From CAZGEA01 sp964524515 (lineage in GTDB: Bacteria; Patescibacteriota; Microgenomatia; UBA8517), in NCBI GenBank assembly GCA_964524515.1, contig CAZGEA010000001.1:310001-374000 (forward strand): DNA of 64,000 bases, read 5' to 3'. This document shows, piece by piece, positions 26,528 through 36,603 of the stretch. The notes under the pieces were generated by a model that saw only the letters and a list, made by a program, of their open reading frames with translations, had not been told where the DNA came from and made no database searches. How positions within the stretch are numbered: position 1 is the stretch's first letter; each line of letters starts with the position of its first letter. The translations under genes and the position numbers were made by a program.

Positions 26528-28044
26528 TTAATCCTTCTATATTGAATATTAATTTGTCCAAAATTTATTTGATCAATTAATTTTGATTTATAATTCTCCT
26601 CACCAACTGTTTCATCTAAATATCTAAGAGGAATTCCATCAAGTGGTTCAATTATTAAAAATCTAATTTTAGAATTATCAGAACTTTGATTTAGCGCAAC
26701 AACTTGCCCAATTTGATCTCGTCCAACATAATTTGGAGTATATCCATAATGACTTTGCCCGTACCAATTATATAAATAAGCCCAGACTATATTTATCCAA
26801 AGAGGTGATGTTAAGCTATTTATATCAAATTTTTCTCCATTCGAAGTTAAATAAGTATAATCAATTGCTTTTATTTGTTTTGATAAAAGCATATCTTTTT
26901 GTATTGAAAATATAGTCGAACCTTTTTGATTCTCACGAATTATCATACTTAAACTGCCAAATAATACAAAAACAATTAGTAAAAAAGAAAATAAATAATT
27001 TTTAGATTTAATAAGTGATCCAATAAAAGATCCCAGAATTATCGATACAGCAGAACCGATTCCTACTAACAAAAATGGGGTACTAACCCCCCCAAGTGAA
27101 ACAACACTTAAACTGCTAAATAACCATGTTGACAAAAAAAGTGGCCAATAATTTGTTTTCTTTTCATTTTTATACTTAATAAGGTAAAACAAACTGCCTA
27201 TTACCAAAAAAGTTCCGTAGCCTATATTTGATGCATATGAATTGTAAGATAAAACTCGTCCAATTTGATTTAAATATAAAGTTACAATATCTCCAAAACC
27301 CTTAGATGACGTAACAGCATCACTAGTTTGAACAACTGACATTAATCCACCCAATCCTCTAAATCCAAATTTAACTTCAGATATAAGCATTGTTGAAATT
27401 CCCATCAAAAATGATATTAAAAACCAAACAATATATCTCTTTTCAATATTTTTTCTATAATATAAATACCAAATAAATCCAGGAACTATGTGGTAAAGTA
27501 AAAACACCTCAGCCTGTACCGAAAACCCTAAAGATAAACCAGCAACAATTGCACCAAATCGCAAATTCTTCTTTGAAATCACCAACCATAATCCAAAATA
27601 ATATAATGCGACAGTCAATACTCCAATTGTAGGATTTGAAAGCCAAGTTGCGTATTGTGTTGATTCAAACGAAAAAGCAAAAAACAGAGATGATAAAATT
27701 GCAGAAATTGGATCTTTTGTAAGTAAAAATGTAATTAAAAATACTATAAAAATTACAATTGAATTAATAAATGCAATTCCAATTGCAGCAACAATTGGAC
27801 TACCATTTCCAAAAAAATAAAACGGAGCAAGAACATAATAATACAAAACACCATGAAACAATCCAGGTGCAGATGATGGCGGCCCTAATATTTTTAAATG
27901 TCCCTTTGCAATTTCCGTTGCATGAGTTGCATCCCTTGCCTGATCATACCCAAATGTTAATGCTCCATCCTTTAAAAAAAATATTCTAACAACAAAAGCT
28001 AAAATAAATAATACAAAAAGTACAAAATAGTATTTCTTTCTCAT
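26524..28044 (-). CDS. GT-C glycosyltransferase, B-type (DQ-RDA motif)
   Basis: A 506-residue membrane protein, around ten helices. The first loop reads FGYDQARDATHATEIAKG followed by LGPPSSAPGLFHGVLYYYVLAPFYFFG. The same pattern (DQ or DE, often RDA, then a GP/YYY block) occurs in the proteins at 38903, 40363 and 42822, so these four form a second paralogue group distinct from A1-A4. The second acidic residue is Gln here. A polyprenyl-phosphate sugar donor is expected from the fold. It is coupled on both sides by 4-base overlaps. Confidence 0.8.
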   Translation of the reverse strand: MRKKYYFVLFVLFILAFVVRIFFLKDGALTFGYDQARDATHATEIAKGHLKILGPPSSAPGLFHGVLYYYVLAPFYFFGNGSPIVAAIGIAFINSIVIFIVFLITFLLTKDPISAILSSLFFAFSFESTQYATWLSNPTIGVLTVALYYFGLWLVISKKNLRFGAIVAGLSLGFSVQAEVFLLYHIVPGFIWYLYYRKNIEKRYIVWFLISFLMGISTMLISEVKFGFRGLGGLMSVVQTSDAVTSSKGFGDIVTLYLNQIGRVLSYNSYASNIGYGTFLVIGSLFYLIKYKNEKKTNYWPLFLSTWLFSSLSVVSLGGVSTPFLLVGIGSAVSIILGSFIGSLIKSKNYLFSFLLIVFVLFGSLSMIIRENQKGSTIFSIQKDMLLSKQIKAIDYTYLTSNGEKFDINSLTSPLWINIVWAYLYNWYGQSHYGYTPNYVGRDQIGQVVALNQSSDNSKIRFLIIEPLDGIPLRYLDETVGEENYKSKLIDQINFGQINIQYRRIK

Positions 28045-29069
28045 ACTATTATTTTAGTGAATTCTTGATTAAAAGCACTAACTGAAAATCTATTTACATC
28101 ATTTGAAGCTTTCTGGGAAAATACTTTCCATAAATTATCATCCTCAATTAAATATTTTGATGCTTTAACCAGGCCCTCTATAGTCTCCCATAAATAGCCA
28201 TTTTCTCCAGTTTGAATTATTTCTTTGTGACCACCTGAATTAAATAATAAAGGAACACATCCAGCTGACATTGCTTCAACTGGTGTTATTCCAAAATGTT
28301 CAACTCTCTCAGGTTGAGATTTCTCATCAATTCCAAAACCACTTGCAGACCAAAATAACTTTGCATGACCATATAAATCCTGCAACTGACTAAAACTTGG
28401 GCTTTCAAGTATTTCAATTGGATAACCTTTTGCCATTTCGTTTAATGAATCAATAAAATCTTCACTACCAATTTCAGCTCCACCTGCAATCACCAATTTC
28501 CATCCCCGAACACCATTTCTAAACAACTCAATTGCTGACTGAATTAATATATCCTGACCTTTCCTTTGCATTAATTTAGAAAATCTTCCAACATATAAAA
28601 TAGTATTTTCCTTCTTTTTCGCCTTAAATTTACTGATATCAACTGGAGGATATACCACCTTGGAATTAACATTATATTCGTGATCTATATAACTTTTTGT
28701 AAAATTTGAATTACAAACCACCTCTTTTATTCTAAACATTTTCATTCGATTAATTAAGCTACTACCACCTACTTTTATAAATGGAACCTGAAAATGAAGA
28801 ACATTAACTCTAGCTCGAAGTGTAGGTACACTACCATCTGAAACCCAAAAGCACAGATCATATCCATCACCTCTTGATGATTGATTAATAAATCTTATAT
28901 TTTTAAGTGAAATTGAAAATCTTTCTTCAAGTTTACTTTTGACTTTTGGATCAATGAATTCAACATCAACTTTATAACCCAAATCGCGAGCCAGCATAGC
29001 AAAAAACATACTATACCTCTCTCCACCACCCAAACTATCTAAATATGGATTAACTATTACTGCTTTCAT
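28041..29069 (-). CDS. GT4 glycosyltransferase, ALG11/ALG2-like
   Basis: A 342-residue GT-B enzyme. The N-terminal NPYLDSLGGGERYSMFFA contains the GGGER loop of ALG11/ALG2-type mannosyltransferases; the donor domain has YVGRFSKLMQRKGQDILI and EHFGITPVEAMSAGCVPL (about 279-296) with the E-x7-E pair. It is cytoplasmic. It overlaps the downstream GT-C gene by 4 bases and the upstream GT2 by 20 bases. Mannose specificity is precedent only. Confidence 0.87.
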   Translation of the reverse strand: MKAVIVNPYLDSLGGGERYSMFFAMLARDLGYKVDVEFIDPKVKSKLEERFSISLKNIRFINQSSRGDGYDLCFWVSDGSVPTLRARVNVLHFQVPFIKVGGSSLINRMKMFRIKEVVCNSNFTKSYIDHEYNVNSKVVYPPVDISKFKAKKKENTILYVGRFSKLMQRKGQDILIQSAIELFRNGVRGWKLVIAGGAEIGSEDFIDSLNEMAKGYPIEILESPSFSQLQDLYGHAKLFWSASGFGIDEKSQPERVEHFGITPVEAMSAGCVPLLFNSGGHKEIIQTGENGYLWETIEGLVKASKYLIEDDNLWKVFSQKASNDVNRFSVSAFNQEFTKIIV

Positions 29070-29841
29070 TTTTATTATTTTCTATTTGTAGTTCCCAAAG
29101 TTTAGAATAACTAACAAATCTACTAAACATTTGAAAAACTATTTCAATAATCCCAATTGGTCCATCCAAAAAACCTAACTTCAGAATTGCCCTATACCAA
29201 AATTCACGAAATACACCAGTAAAAAATCTCATAATATTCATTTTGGGATGATTTGCATCAAACATTAATCGCGCTTCATATTCACTCCATTTATTTGTTT
29301 TTTCAATCATTGAAGTCAATGATCTATGAGTAATATGATAAAAATAACTTTTAAGTTTTCCAGTCTTTCCCTTTATTTGTGGTTGTTCATGAAGTTCACC
29401 AGTATATTTAACAAATCTATCAACCTTAATTAATCTCATTACATAATCTGGCCACCAACCTCCCCATTTCATATCATGACCCAATAAATTATTAAGTCTG
29501 GCAATTGCATATCCAGATTTTGAATCATCGCTAAAAATAACTTTTAAAATTTCCTTTTTCAAATCTAGTGTAACTCTCTCATCTGCATCAACAAATAAAA
29601 CCCAAGGAGATTTAGCTTTTGATATTGCATAGTTTCTATAATCTGAAAAGTTTTTCCCATCAGTATACTCTATTACAGTTGATCCCTCTTTCTTTGCCAA
29701 TTCACGAGTTTTATCACTTGATCCTGTATCAACAACCAAAATTTGATCCACCCAATCAACACTCTTCAAACAAGAAGTTATCATTTTCTCTTCATTTTTT
29801 GTAATTATTATGGCTGTTATCTTATTAATTTTATGCTTCAT
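29050..29841 (-). CDS. GT2 glycosyltransferase, WaaE/KdtX-like
   Basis: About 263 residues: ITAIIITKNEEKMITSCLKS, VVDTGSSDKT and the DXD block LFVDADERV, then GELHEQPQ and a region with YHITHRSLTSMIEKTNKW typical of WaaE-like enzymes. The start is ATG 29841, which forms an ATGA overlap with the stop of the upstream gene; the longer frame to 29901 is not needed. It is one of three WaaE-like paralogues in the cluster. Acceptor unknown. Confidence 0.85.
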   Translation of the reverse strand: MKHKINKITAIIITKNEEKMITSCLKSVDWVDQILVVDTGSSDKTRELAKKEGSTVIEYTDGKNFSDYRNYAISKAKSPWVLFVDADERVTLDLKKEILKVIFSDDSKSGYAIARLNNLLGHDMKWGGWWPDYVMRLIKVDRFVKYTGELHEQPQIKGKTGKLKSYFYHITHRSLTSMIEKTNKWSEYEARLMFDANHPKMNIMRFFTGVFREFWYRAILKLGFLDGPIGIIEIVFQMFSRFVSYSKLWELQIENNKNESSNS

Positions 29842-30758
29842 ATCCAAGATCCTCTTCCGTTCTTTCCAAAAAAATAATCCATTACACCAATTCTTTGCCA
29901 CTTTCGTCCAATAAAAATCAATTTTAAAGCTTCTCTAAAAATTGCAAATTTTGCTCTAAAATTAGCATATTTCATTGCAAAAATTATTCTATTACGCGTT
30001 AAAAAATAATCGTTTAACCCAGAACCTATTCCAGAACTTTGTGCAACTTTATGCCAAATAATTGATTTAGGACAAAACATTATTTTCCAACCATTTTTTT
30101 TAAACCTAACACTTAAGTCTGTATCTTCAAAATACATAAAATAATTTTCATCAAAAAAACCAGTATTCAAAATTGCCTTAGTACTATATAAAACACATGC
30201 TCCTGTTGCAAATTCAGTTTCTCGATTTTCATCATTCTGATAAGTATCAACCTTATCAACATCAACATTGTTTGCATAGACATTCTTCCAATCGATTTCA
30301 CCACCAGCGTACCAAATTACTTTTGAAAGTTCTGATTCTTTATATTTTTTATGATATTCAAAACCTTTTGCAAAATAAATTTTAGGTGAAACAGCAGCTA
30401 CGTTTTGGTTATTTTTAAAAACAGACTCTAACTTCTCTAAAAAATCAGATTTAACATATGTATCATTATTAATTAACAAAACATACTGACTATTCTTATC
30501 AATAGCAGCTTTTATTCCAATATTATTTCCGGCTGCAAAACCATAATTTTTTACATTTTCAATAAATAAATTATTTATCTTAAATTTAGACTTAGTAAAA
30601 TATTTTTTAATTTTATCCTTATCGCTACTATCTGAATTGTTATCAACCAAAATAATTTGAATACTCTTTAATGGATAACTTATTTTCTCAAGTGATTTCA
30701 AACACTCAATGGTATCCTCTGACCTATTCCAATTAACAATAACAATAGATATTTTCAT
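29838..30758 (-). CDS. GT2 glycosyltransferase, WbbL-like
   Basis: A 306-residue GT2 enzyme with ISIVIVNWNRSEDTIECLKS, VDNNSDSSDK and the N-x-D metal motif in LLINNDTYVK. FFDENYFMYFEDTDLSVRFK is the conserved acceptor loop, close to that of the protein at 24175. The C-terminus is basic and amphipathic. It lies 4 bases after the upstream WaaE-like gene and shares an ATGA with the downstream one. Sugar unknown. Confidence 0.86.
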   Translation of the reverse strand: MKISIVIVNWNRSEDTIECLKSLEKISYPLKSIQIILVDNNSDSSDKDKIKKYFTKSKFKINNLFIENVKNYGFAAGNNIGIKAAIDKNSQYVLLINNDTYVKSDFLEKLESVFKNNQNVAAVSPKIYFAKGFEYHKKYKESELSKVIWYAGGEIDWKNVYANNVDVDKVDTYQNDENRETEFATGACVLYSTKAILNTGFFDENYFMYFEDTDLSVRFKKNGWKIMFCPKSIIWHKVAQSSGIGSGLNDYFLTRNRIIFAMKYANFRAKFAIFREALKLIFIGRKWQRIGVMDYFFGKNGRGSWI

Positions 30759-30762
30759 AAAT

Positions 30763-31662
30763 TTAGAGGATTTTAAGTTTTCGCTTTATTCTAGATATAA
30801 AGTTAGCTTTTTGCGCAATTTCAACATTCGCAATCCAATATGCAATTTCTGAAATTGATTTTTTAAAAGTAGAAGAAAAATCATCAAATGGTATTTGCTT
30901 ATTTTCAAATTTAGAATTTTGCCAAAGTTTACAATACAAAACCACCTCTGAAAAAGCCTGTAATAATGACAAAGCAAGACCATGTATTCCGTCTTTGTAT
31001 CCTTCCTCAGAAAAATACCTTCTACAAAATTCCTGAGTTGGTTTAATAATTAAATCACGCCACAAAAAATGCTTACCACTATATGTTAAATTTTTTGCCT
31101 GTATTGTTGTATATCTATTTAATCGATCAATAAACTGTTCAACTGTTTGGTACTCATGATGAATAATTGAAAAATCCTCAGTAGTCTGAAGATCAGTCCC
31201 TACACCCGAAGTGATTGGAATACCATGAATTGCATCATCCCAAACAACATGATTTTTTCTAAAAAATCTAATGTTGTAATCAGGCCACCAAAATGAATGT
31301 TTAATCCATTTATTAAAAATAATATTTTTCCTTGCAATCCTTACATAGTCAACATCATTTTGATTAGATATTTCTTTTAATTTATTACTAAGTTCGATAC
31401 CAATCTCCTCATCTGCGTCCAAAACTAGAACCCAATCACTTTTAGCCTTAGCGATCGCAAAATTACGTGCTGGCTCAACATAACCAACCCTCTTATGTTT
31501 ATAAATTTTTGCACCCATTTTTGAAGCTAATTCTGAAGTTTTATCATCAGAATTCATATCACAGACTATAATTTCATCTGCAAAATCAGAGATTGAGCTA
31601 ATAGCTCTCTCAATATTTTTCTCTTCGTTTAATGTATTAATAACTACAGATATTGATCCCAC
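30763..31662 (-). CDS. GT2 glycosyltransferase, WaaE/KdtX-like
   Basis: A 299-residue GT2 enzyme: ISVVINTLNEEKNIERAISS, CDMNSDDKT, and DXD in LVLDADEEI. The HHEYQTVEQFIDRLNRYTT stretch parallels ERYIFRLNRYT in the protein at 14806, supporting a common origin. The C-terminal half has the EGYKDGIHGLALSLLQAFSE region, equivalent to KGYMDGIRGFLWSAYSSI in that paralogue. It lies 9 bases after the upstream membrane-protein gene. Acceptor unknown. Confidence 0.86.
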   Translation of the reverse strand: MGSISVVINTLNEEKNIERAISSISDFADEIIVCDMNSDDKTSELASKMGAKIYKHKRVGYVEPARNFAIAKAKSDWVLVLDADEEIGIELSNKLKEISNQNDVDYVRIARKNIIFNKWIKHSFWWPDYNIRFFRKNHVVWDDAIHGIPITSGVGTDLQTTEDFSIIHHEYQTVEQFIDRLNRYTTIQAKNLTYSGKHFLWRDLIIKPTQEFCRRYFSEEGYKDGIHGLALSLLQAFSEVVLYCKLWQNSKFENKQIPFDDFSSTFKKSISEIAYWIANVEIAQKANFISRIKRKLKIL

Positions 31663-31671
31663 AGTTATATT

Positions 31672-33393
31672 TTACATTTTTTCGAACCTATACAAAAGAA
31701 CCTCTTCGTTTTCATATATTTTAATCAACTTTAGCTTTGCTAAATCAACATTCACATCTTGTCCTTTTATTAAATAGAGATACTCAATATTATTATTAAC
31801 CAAAAACATGCTTGCTTCATTTATATTATTGCTGTTAAAAAAATCTTGCATTGCAATTTTCCTGTTTTGCCAATCAAAACCCAAAATTTCCAAATTAACC
31901 TCATCTTCCATAAAAACTTTTTTAGAAGAAAACGCAGAAACATAAGCAGTCGACTCATAAAGATACAGTGGTCTTGGAGGATTACTAATCGCCTCATCAG
32001 CCTTATATTTATCAAAAGGATAAGTCAACACGATTCCATCAGGTAATTGCCTTAAAAACTTCAACGCACTAATCTCATTATTTGATAATTTAGCCGGCGA
32101 TCTATTTGGTATATACACAGAAAATAAGGTTGAAATAGTAGTTGGAATAGTAACAATTATCATTAAAAATGATACAAAACAAATAAACACTTTAGACTTA
32201 TTTTTAATTAATTGTGCAAAATTAACTCCTGCTAATATTCCAGAAAACACAAGAGAGTAATATAAAAACTGAATTGTATTCCAAGGTGTTCCTTTTTGCA
32301 CAAACAATGTTGGCAATAATATTCCAAAAAATATTAAAATATAAAAAAATGAATTTATATATGAAAAATTTGGTTTACGGGTAAATATAAATAATCTTGT
32401 TCCAAAATTTCCAATTACAAAAATAATAAATGCTAACAAGTAACCTAAAAATAACTTTAAATAAATCCCTGATTCTTTATATGTATTGATTGCAGAAAAA
32501 AGTTTTGGCCAATAAAATCTATCCACCGAACCCAACATATTTTCCAAAAACCAAAATGGTTTAAATATCAATATCTTTGAATCAAACCCGCTAACAGGAA
32601 TAAATATCAAAATTGAAATTAAAAATGAAACAAACCACAATGCAAGTAATGATTTTTTCCTTTCTTTAACAAACTGAATTAAACCAATTAAAAAAAGTCC
32701 AATCAAAACCAAAACACCAGCATATGATTTTATTTCAATTAACAATCCAAATAAAATTGCTGATGACCAAAAATAAATAATTTTATTTTTTTCTATATAT
32801 CGATTCAAGCAAAATAGTCCAATAAAAATAACCATTAACGAAAACGCATAAGGTGGATTAATCAAGGTTGAAACAGACTGTTGTGCCCAAAACATCGACT
32901 CGCCTCCAAGTTGCTCTCCTCTAAATAAATTAACTATCCAGCCAAAACTCCCTCCAAAATATAAAAAAAACGCAGCCCAAAAAAATTCAAACTTTGAATT
33001 CCTCCATTCCACAATAAATAAATAGAAAAACAAAGCAATTAATACAGAAAACAAGATAGGGAAAAACTGAAAATACAAATTACTCACAGAAATTCCAGTT
33101 AGTCTATTAAGTATCGCTAAAATCAAATCATAACCAATATGATAATTTTTAATTTTTGCGCCAGAAAAAATCTGATTATCTAAATTTAAATTCGATAAAC
33201 CATTTGAAATTGCGATATGCCATACACCATCATGTCCATTTGCACCCCAAAATCCTATTCCATAGGAGTACTCCAATCCACTTTTAACCATCGTCACACA
33301 CCATGAAGCTATAGCAATTCCCAAAAAAACTAAAATAAACCAATTTAATAATTTATTTTTTGCCAAGTATTGTTTTAAAACTTTTTTTCGCAT
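31672..33393 (-). CDS. Large multi-membrane protein, GT-C-like
   Basis: About 573 residues with a dozen or more hydrophobic helices and a C-terminal soluble region of about 150 residues. The first external loop contains GANGHDGVWHIAISNGL, an Asp-plus-His pattern found in divergent GT-C-like proteins, but without the DE pair. I cannot name its family with certainty; it may be an unusual transferase for surface glycan. Start set at ATG 33393 (MRKKVLKQ), which still overlaps the flippase gene by 41 bases; a TTG at 33366 would cut this to 14. Confidence 0.65.
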   Translation of the reverse strand: MRKKVLKQYLAKNKLLNWFILVFLGIAIASWCVTMVKSGLEYSYGIGFWGANGHDGVWHIAISNGLSNLNLDNQIFSGAKIKNYHIGYDLILAILNRLTGISVSNLYFQFFPILFSVLIALFFYLFIVEWRNSKFEFFWAAFFLYFGGSFGWIVNLFRGEQLGGESMFWAQQSVSTLINPPYAFSLMVIFIGLFCLNRYIEKNKIIYFWSSAILFGLLIEIKSYAGVLVLIGLFLIGLIQFVKERKKSLLALWFVSFLISILIFIPVSGFDSKILIFKPFWFLENMLGSVDRFYWPKLFSAINTYKESGIYLKLFLGYLLAFIIFVIGNFGTRLFIFTRKPNFSYINSFFYILIFFGILLPTLFVQKGTPWNTIQFLYYSLVFSGILAGVNFAQLIKNKSKVFICFVSFLMIIVTIPTTISTLFSVYIPNRSPAKLSNNEISALKFLRQLPDGIVLTYPFDKYKADEAISNPPRPLYLYESTAYVSAFSSKKVFMEDEVNLEILGFDWQNRKIAMQDFFNSNNINEASMFLVNNNIEYLYLIKGQDVNVDLAKLKLIKIYENEEVLLYRFEKM

Positions 33394-34849
33394 CTTCAAC
33401 CAAGGACATTCCAACTATCACAACCATAATTACAAAATAAACAATCAAACCAACCAAACTCAATATAAATATTGTATATGCATTAACAGGAAGAAAATTT
33501 CTTAAAATAACCAATACAATTGTCATCGCCAAAGTGCCTACTAGTGGTCTTCCTATCGAATCATACAATGAAAACTTCACATAACTATGTGCAATTAATA
33601 TAGCGATAAGAGAAGAGGATCCGACAATTGCATATCCTACAGATGCACCATTTACTCCAAAATAAGTTGCCAATAATGGAATCAATGCCCAAGTCAACGC
33701 AGTCCACATTATCATAAGCAAAAATGTAATTTTTATTTTCCCAATCGCGTTTAATAAATTAGTTAATTGAGTTGTCGCAGCTGCAAACATAAAATTAACG
33801 GATACAAATGTTAAAGCAAACAAAGCAGGTTTCCACTGATAATATCTAGGAACTACTTCAACTATTAATGGAGCAACAATTACCAACCCCGATAAAGCAG
33901 GAAAAACCAAAAAACAAATAAAAAATATTGATCTTGTAACACTTCGTGCTAAATGATCTTTTGAATCCTGAAGTCTTGAAAAAGCCGGAAAAGTAACACG
34001 AGTTACCGTATCCATAAAAAATGTTAATGGATATCTTGCAAACTTTTGAGCAGTGGCCAAATAACCAATTCCCACAGGACCCAAAATCCCTCCCAAAACC
34101 AATGTCATTCCATCATCTTTAATCGCTGCCATTAATGTATTAATTTGATATGGAATTCCAAACTTAAATAAACCAGTTAAAGTTTTTCTAGAAAATGAAA
34201 ATCCAGGTTTCCAGGGTTGAAATGTATAAATTGCAAAAAGTCCTACGATATCTCGAACAATAACTGCAATAGTAAAACTCTTAATCCCAAATCCACGCAT
34301 TGCAAAAAAGACTAAGATTAAATAATAAATAATTTGCTCAAGTATTTGAGGAAATGCTAATTTTACAAATTCTAATTTTCTCTCCAATAAAACAGATGGA
34401 ATACTTTTAAGCGATGATAAGAAAAATGACAAAGCCAATGCATATAAAAGCATAACACCATCACTATTTAGTGAATAATGTTTTGTAAAAAATGGAGTCA
34501 AAAATACAACAATCAATATAATTGTTACTACAAGAATTTCCTGAACAAAAAATGTAGTTCTCAAATCTGTTTCAGATGGATGTTCCTTTTTCTGAACCAA
34601 TGAAGCTGCTAATCCAATATCAGAAAAATAATTAAGAAAATTAATTACAGCATTTAAAATAAAAAATATACCAATTTCAGAAGGTCCCAAATATGCCCAC
34701 ATTAAACCTGAAGCAACTACAGCAATTATTTGTAAAAAAAATGTTCTACCAGTCAAAATCACAATTCCACGAACTGAACGCTCCTTTACAGATTCTAAAG
34801 AAATTTCCGAAGTCGGGTCTAAATGCTCATCTTGATGAAATTCTGCCAC
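33353..34849 (-). CDS. MOP-superfamily flippase (Wzx-like), second copy
   Basis: A 498-residue membrane protein with about 14 helices. An acidic N-terminal tail is followed by GLMWAYLGPSEIGIFFILNAV, and later IPSVLLERKLEFVKLA and GPVGIGYLATAQKFARYP, the pattern of WzxC-type polysaccharide flippases. It should export a lipid-linked glycan different from that of the flippase at 11333, since the two sequences are not close. It lies 3 bases after the upstream gene. The substrate cannot be inferred. Confidence 0.87.
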   Translation of the reverse strand: MAEFHQDEHLDPTSEISLESVKERSVRGIVILTGRTFFLQIIAVVASGLMWAYLGPSEIGIFFILNAVINFLNYFSDIGLAASLVQKKEHPSETDLRTTFFVQEILVVTIILIVVFLTPFFTKHYSLNSDGVMLLYALALSFFLSSLKSIPSVLLERKLEFVKLAFPQILEQIIYYLILVFFAMRGFGIKSFTIAVIVRDIVGLFAIYTFQPWKPGFSFSRKTLTGLFKFGIPYQINTLMAAIKDDGMTLVLGGILGPVGIGYLATAQKFARYPLTFFMDTVTRVTFPAFSRLQDSKDHLARSVTRSIFFICFLVFPALSGLVIVAPLIVEVVPRYYQWKPALFALTFVSVNFMFAAATTQLTNLLNAIGKIKITFLLMIMWTALTWALIPLLATYFGVNGASVGYAIVGSSSLIAILIAHSYVKFSLYDSIGRPLVGTLAMTIVLVILRNFLPVNAYTIFILSLVGLIVYFVIMVVIVGMSLVEDAKKSFKTILGKK

Positions 34850-34852
34850 AAA

Positions 34853-36577
34853 TTATTTTACCATGGAAGCATTAACTCTTAGATACTTAAAATAAAACAT
34901 TAAAACCAAAATTAAAGTGACTAAAGAAATAATATTACTAATCGTTCTAATTGTCGTATCATAAAATTTCACATATACACTATGCTCTCCAGGTTTTACA
35001 TCTAAATACATTCTTCCCCACTTTTCACTATCTGGAATTCTCACTTGGACTTCAACTCCATCAACAAAAACTTTCCAATTTGGAAATTGAAAAATATTAA
35101 TTCTAATTTCTGAATTTTCTTTTATAACATTAACATCAAATTTTGCCCAGTTGGTTCCCTCAATTTGATTATTAATTTCCACATTTCCACTAACTTTTTC
35201 AGCCAATTGTTTTTTACCATCTCTTGGATTCTCCTTTGCAGTCTTTGGTAAATAATCCAAAATTCCAGCAGTCTTTTGCATTTCCCAGGCAACACCTGAT
35301 AATTTTTCACTATCAGTAATTGGTCCCATCTTTCCAGTTTCAGGTTCAAAATATGGAAAATAAAATATCATAGACACAGCGATCAAAAATATACCAATAT
35401 AAAAAATAATATTCTTTGAAAAATAATTAACAATTCCCCCAACAGAAAAAGATAACCCTAAAATCGTCAAAGTTAAAAATCTCCATGGAAATTGCACATA
35501 AGAAAGTGGTGAAAATGATTGCCAAATTGGCGTTGATTTTGAATGAGTCATAAATGCAGCAAAAACAGCACTCGAACCCATAATTAAAATTGCCAAAACT
35601 TGTGAATCAATCTTTCTGGTCTTTACTAGTCTATGAAAAACAAACAACATTAAAACTATAAAAATTAATATGTGACCAATTCCAATTTGAAGCGAAAACC
35701 CATCTAACGGTTCCCAAATAGAAGGTCCATAACCCCAATATCTATTAACAATAAGCTGCTTCAATGACAAAAAATGTGTAGAAAATTCATAATACCCTTG
35801 AATTAAAGTATCAGCATGAACTAATTTTTGTTCAAAAACTACAGGGAGCGTAAAAAATGCTGCCAAACCAAATGCCATAAGTCCAGATATTAATAAATAC
35901 AAAATGCTATCAAACGACTTATTTTTCAATATAAAAACACCACACCACACTGCAAAAATTGGTGTAAATATCAAAACCATTAAATTATGAGAAGTTAATA
36001 ACCCCACCCAAGCAAAAGCCAATATTAAAATATTAAAATATCTTCTTTCCTTTAATTTAATAATCTTATACGAAGACCACAATATTAATGGAAAAAAAAC
36101 TAAAGCCCAAGATTCGTTCATCGCACCACGAACATAAACATCAACACTATGATAAGGTGCAAAAACATAAAAAGCCGCCGAAACCAAACCGCCAATTTTT
36201 CCAAAAAACTGCCTAGACAATAAGTACATAAACAAACTTGAAAAAACAAAAGACAAAATAAACACCAACTTCACAGTATCAAGATATCCAAGTGGAGTAA
36301 TTAATCGAACAACTAAACCAACAACATATGGTAATTGAGGATAAAAATTATAAAGTGGGAATCCATAACCATAACCCATATCGGGCACCCATCTACAAGG
36401 AATTTGTAAATCAAAAAAACATTTCTCAATTGAAACTTGTCTCATGACTTGTAGATCGTCATGCATATTAAAATAACCTGGTCCAATCAATTTAAATCCA
36501 GCAATAACACCAAAAAGTATTGCGATAGCCAATTGAAGATAATTCTTCTTTATAAATTGCGAAAAAATTTCAATCAC
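34853..36577 (-). CDS. PTPS-related/YfhO-like membrane protein with external C-terminal domain
   Basis: A 574-residue protein: about 11 helices (to near 420) then an external domain and a last helix. The first loop HDDLQVM, then CRWVPDMGYGYGFPLYNFYPQ and RGAMNESWALVFFPL, match the COG5617-type membrane proteins called PTPS-related. The tail FPNWKVFVDGVE...KPGEHSVYVKFYD resembles the end of YfhO, a lipid-linked-sugar-dependent glycosyltransferase of Firmicutes. A surface glycosyltransferase role is therefore plausible. The start codon is GTG; an AATAATAT box lies a few bases before it in the 26-base gap. Confidence 0.72.
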   Translation of the reverse strand: MIEIFSQFIKKNYLQLAIAILFGVIAGFKLIGPGYFNMHDDLQVMRQVSIEKCFFDLQIPCRWVPDMGYGYGFPLYNFYPQLPYVVGLVVRLITPLGYLDTVKLVFILSFVFSSLFMYLLSRQFFGKIGGLVSAAFYVFAPYHSVDVYVRGAMNESWALVFFPLILWSSYKIIKLKERRYFNILILAFAWVGLLTSHNLMVLIFTPIFAVWCGVFILKNKSFDSILYLLISGLMAFGLAAFFTLPVVFEQKLVHADTLIQGYYEFSTHFLSLKQLIVNRYWGYGPSIWEPLDGFSLQIGIGHILIFIVLMLFVFHRLVKTRKIDSQVLAILIMGSSAVFAAFMTHSKSTPIWQSFSPLSYVQFPWRFLTLTILGLSFSVGGIVNYFSKNIIFYIGIFLIAVSMIFYFPYFEPETGKMGPITDSEKLSGVAWEMQKTAGILDYLPKTAKENPRDGKKQLAEKVSGNVEINNQIEGTNWAKFDVNVIKENSEIRINIFQFPNWKVFVDGVEVQVRIPDSEKWGRMYLDVKPGEHSVYVKFYDTTIRTISNIISLVTLILVLMFYFKYLRVNASMVK

Positions 36578-36603
36578 AGTGATATTATTATGCCATAAAA
36601 AAT

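Noticed and set aside
31672..33393. Naming the protein as an STT3/PglB oligosaccharyltransferase
   Set aside because: No WWDYG-like motif is present; only a general GT-C-like layout can be supported.
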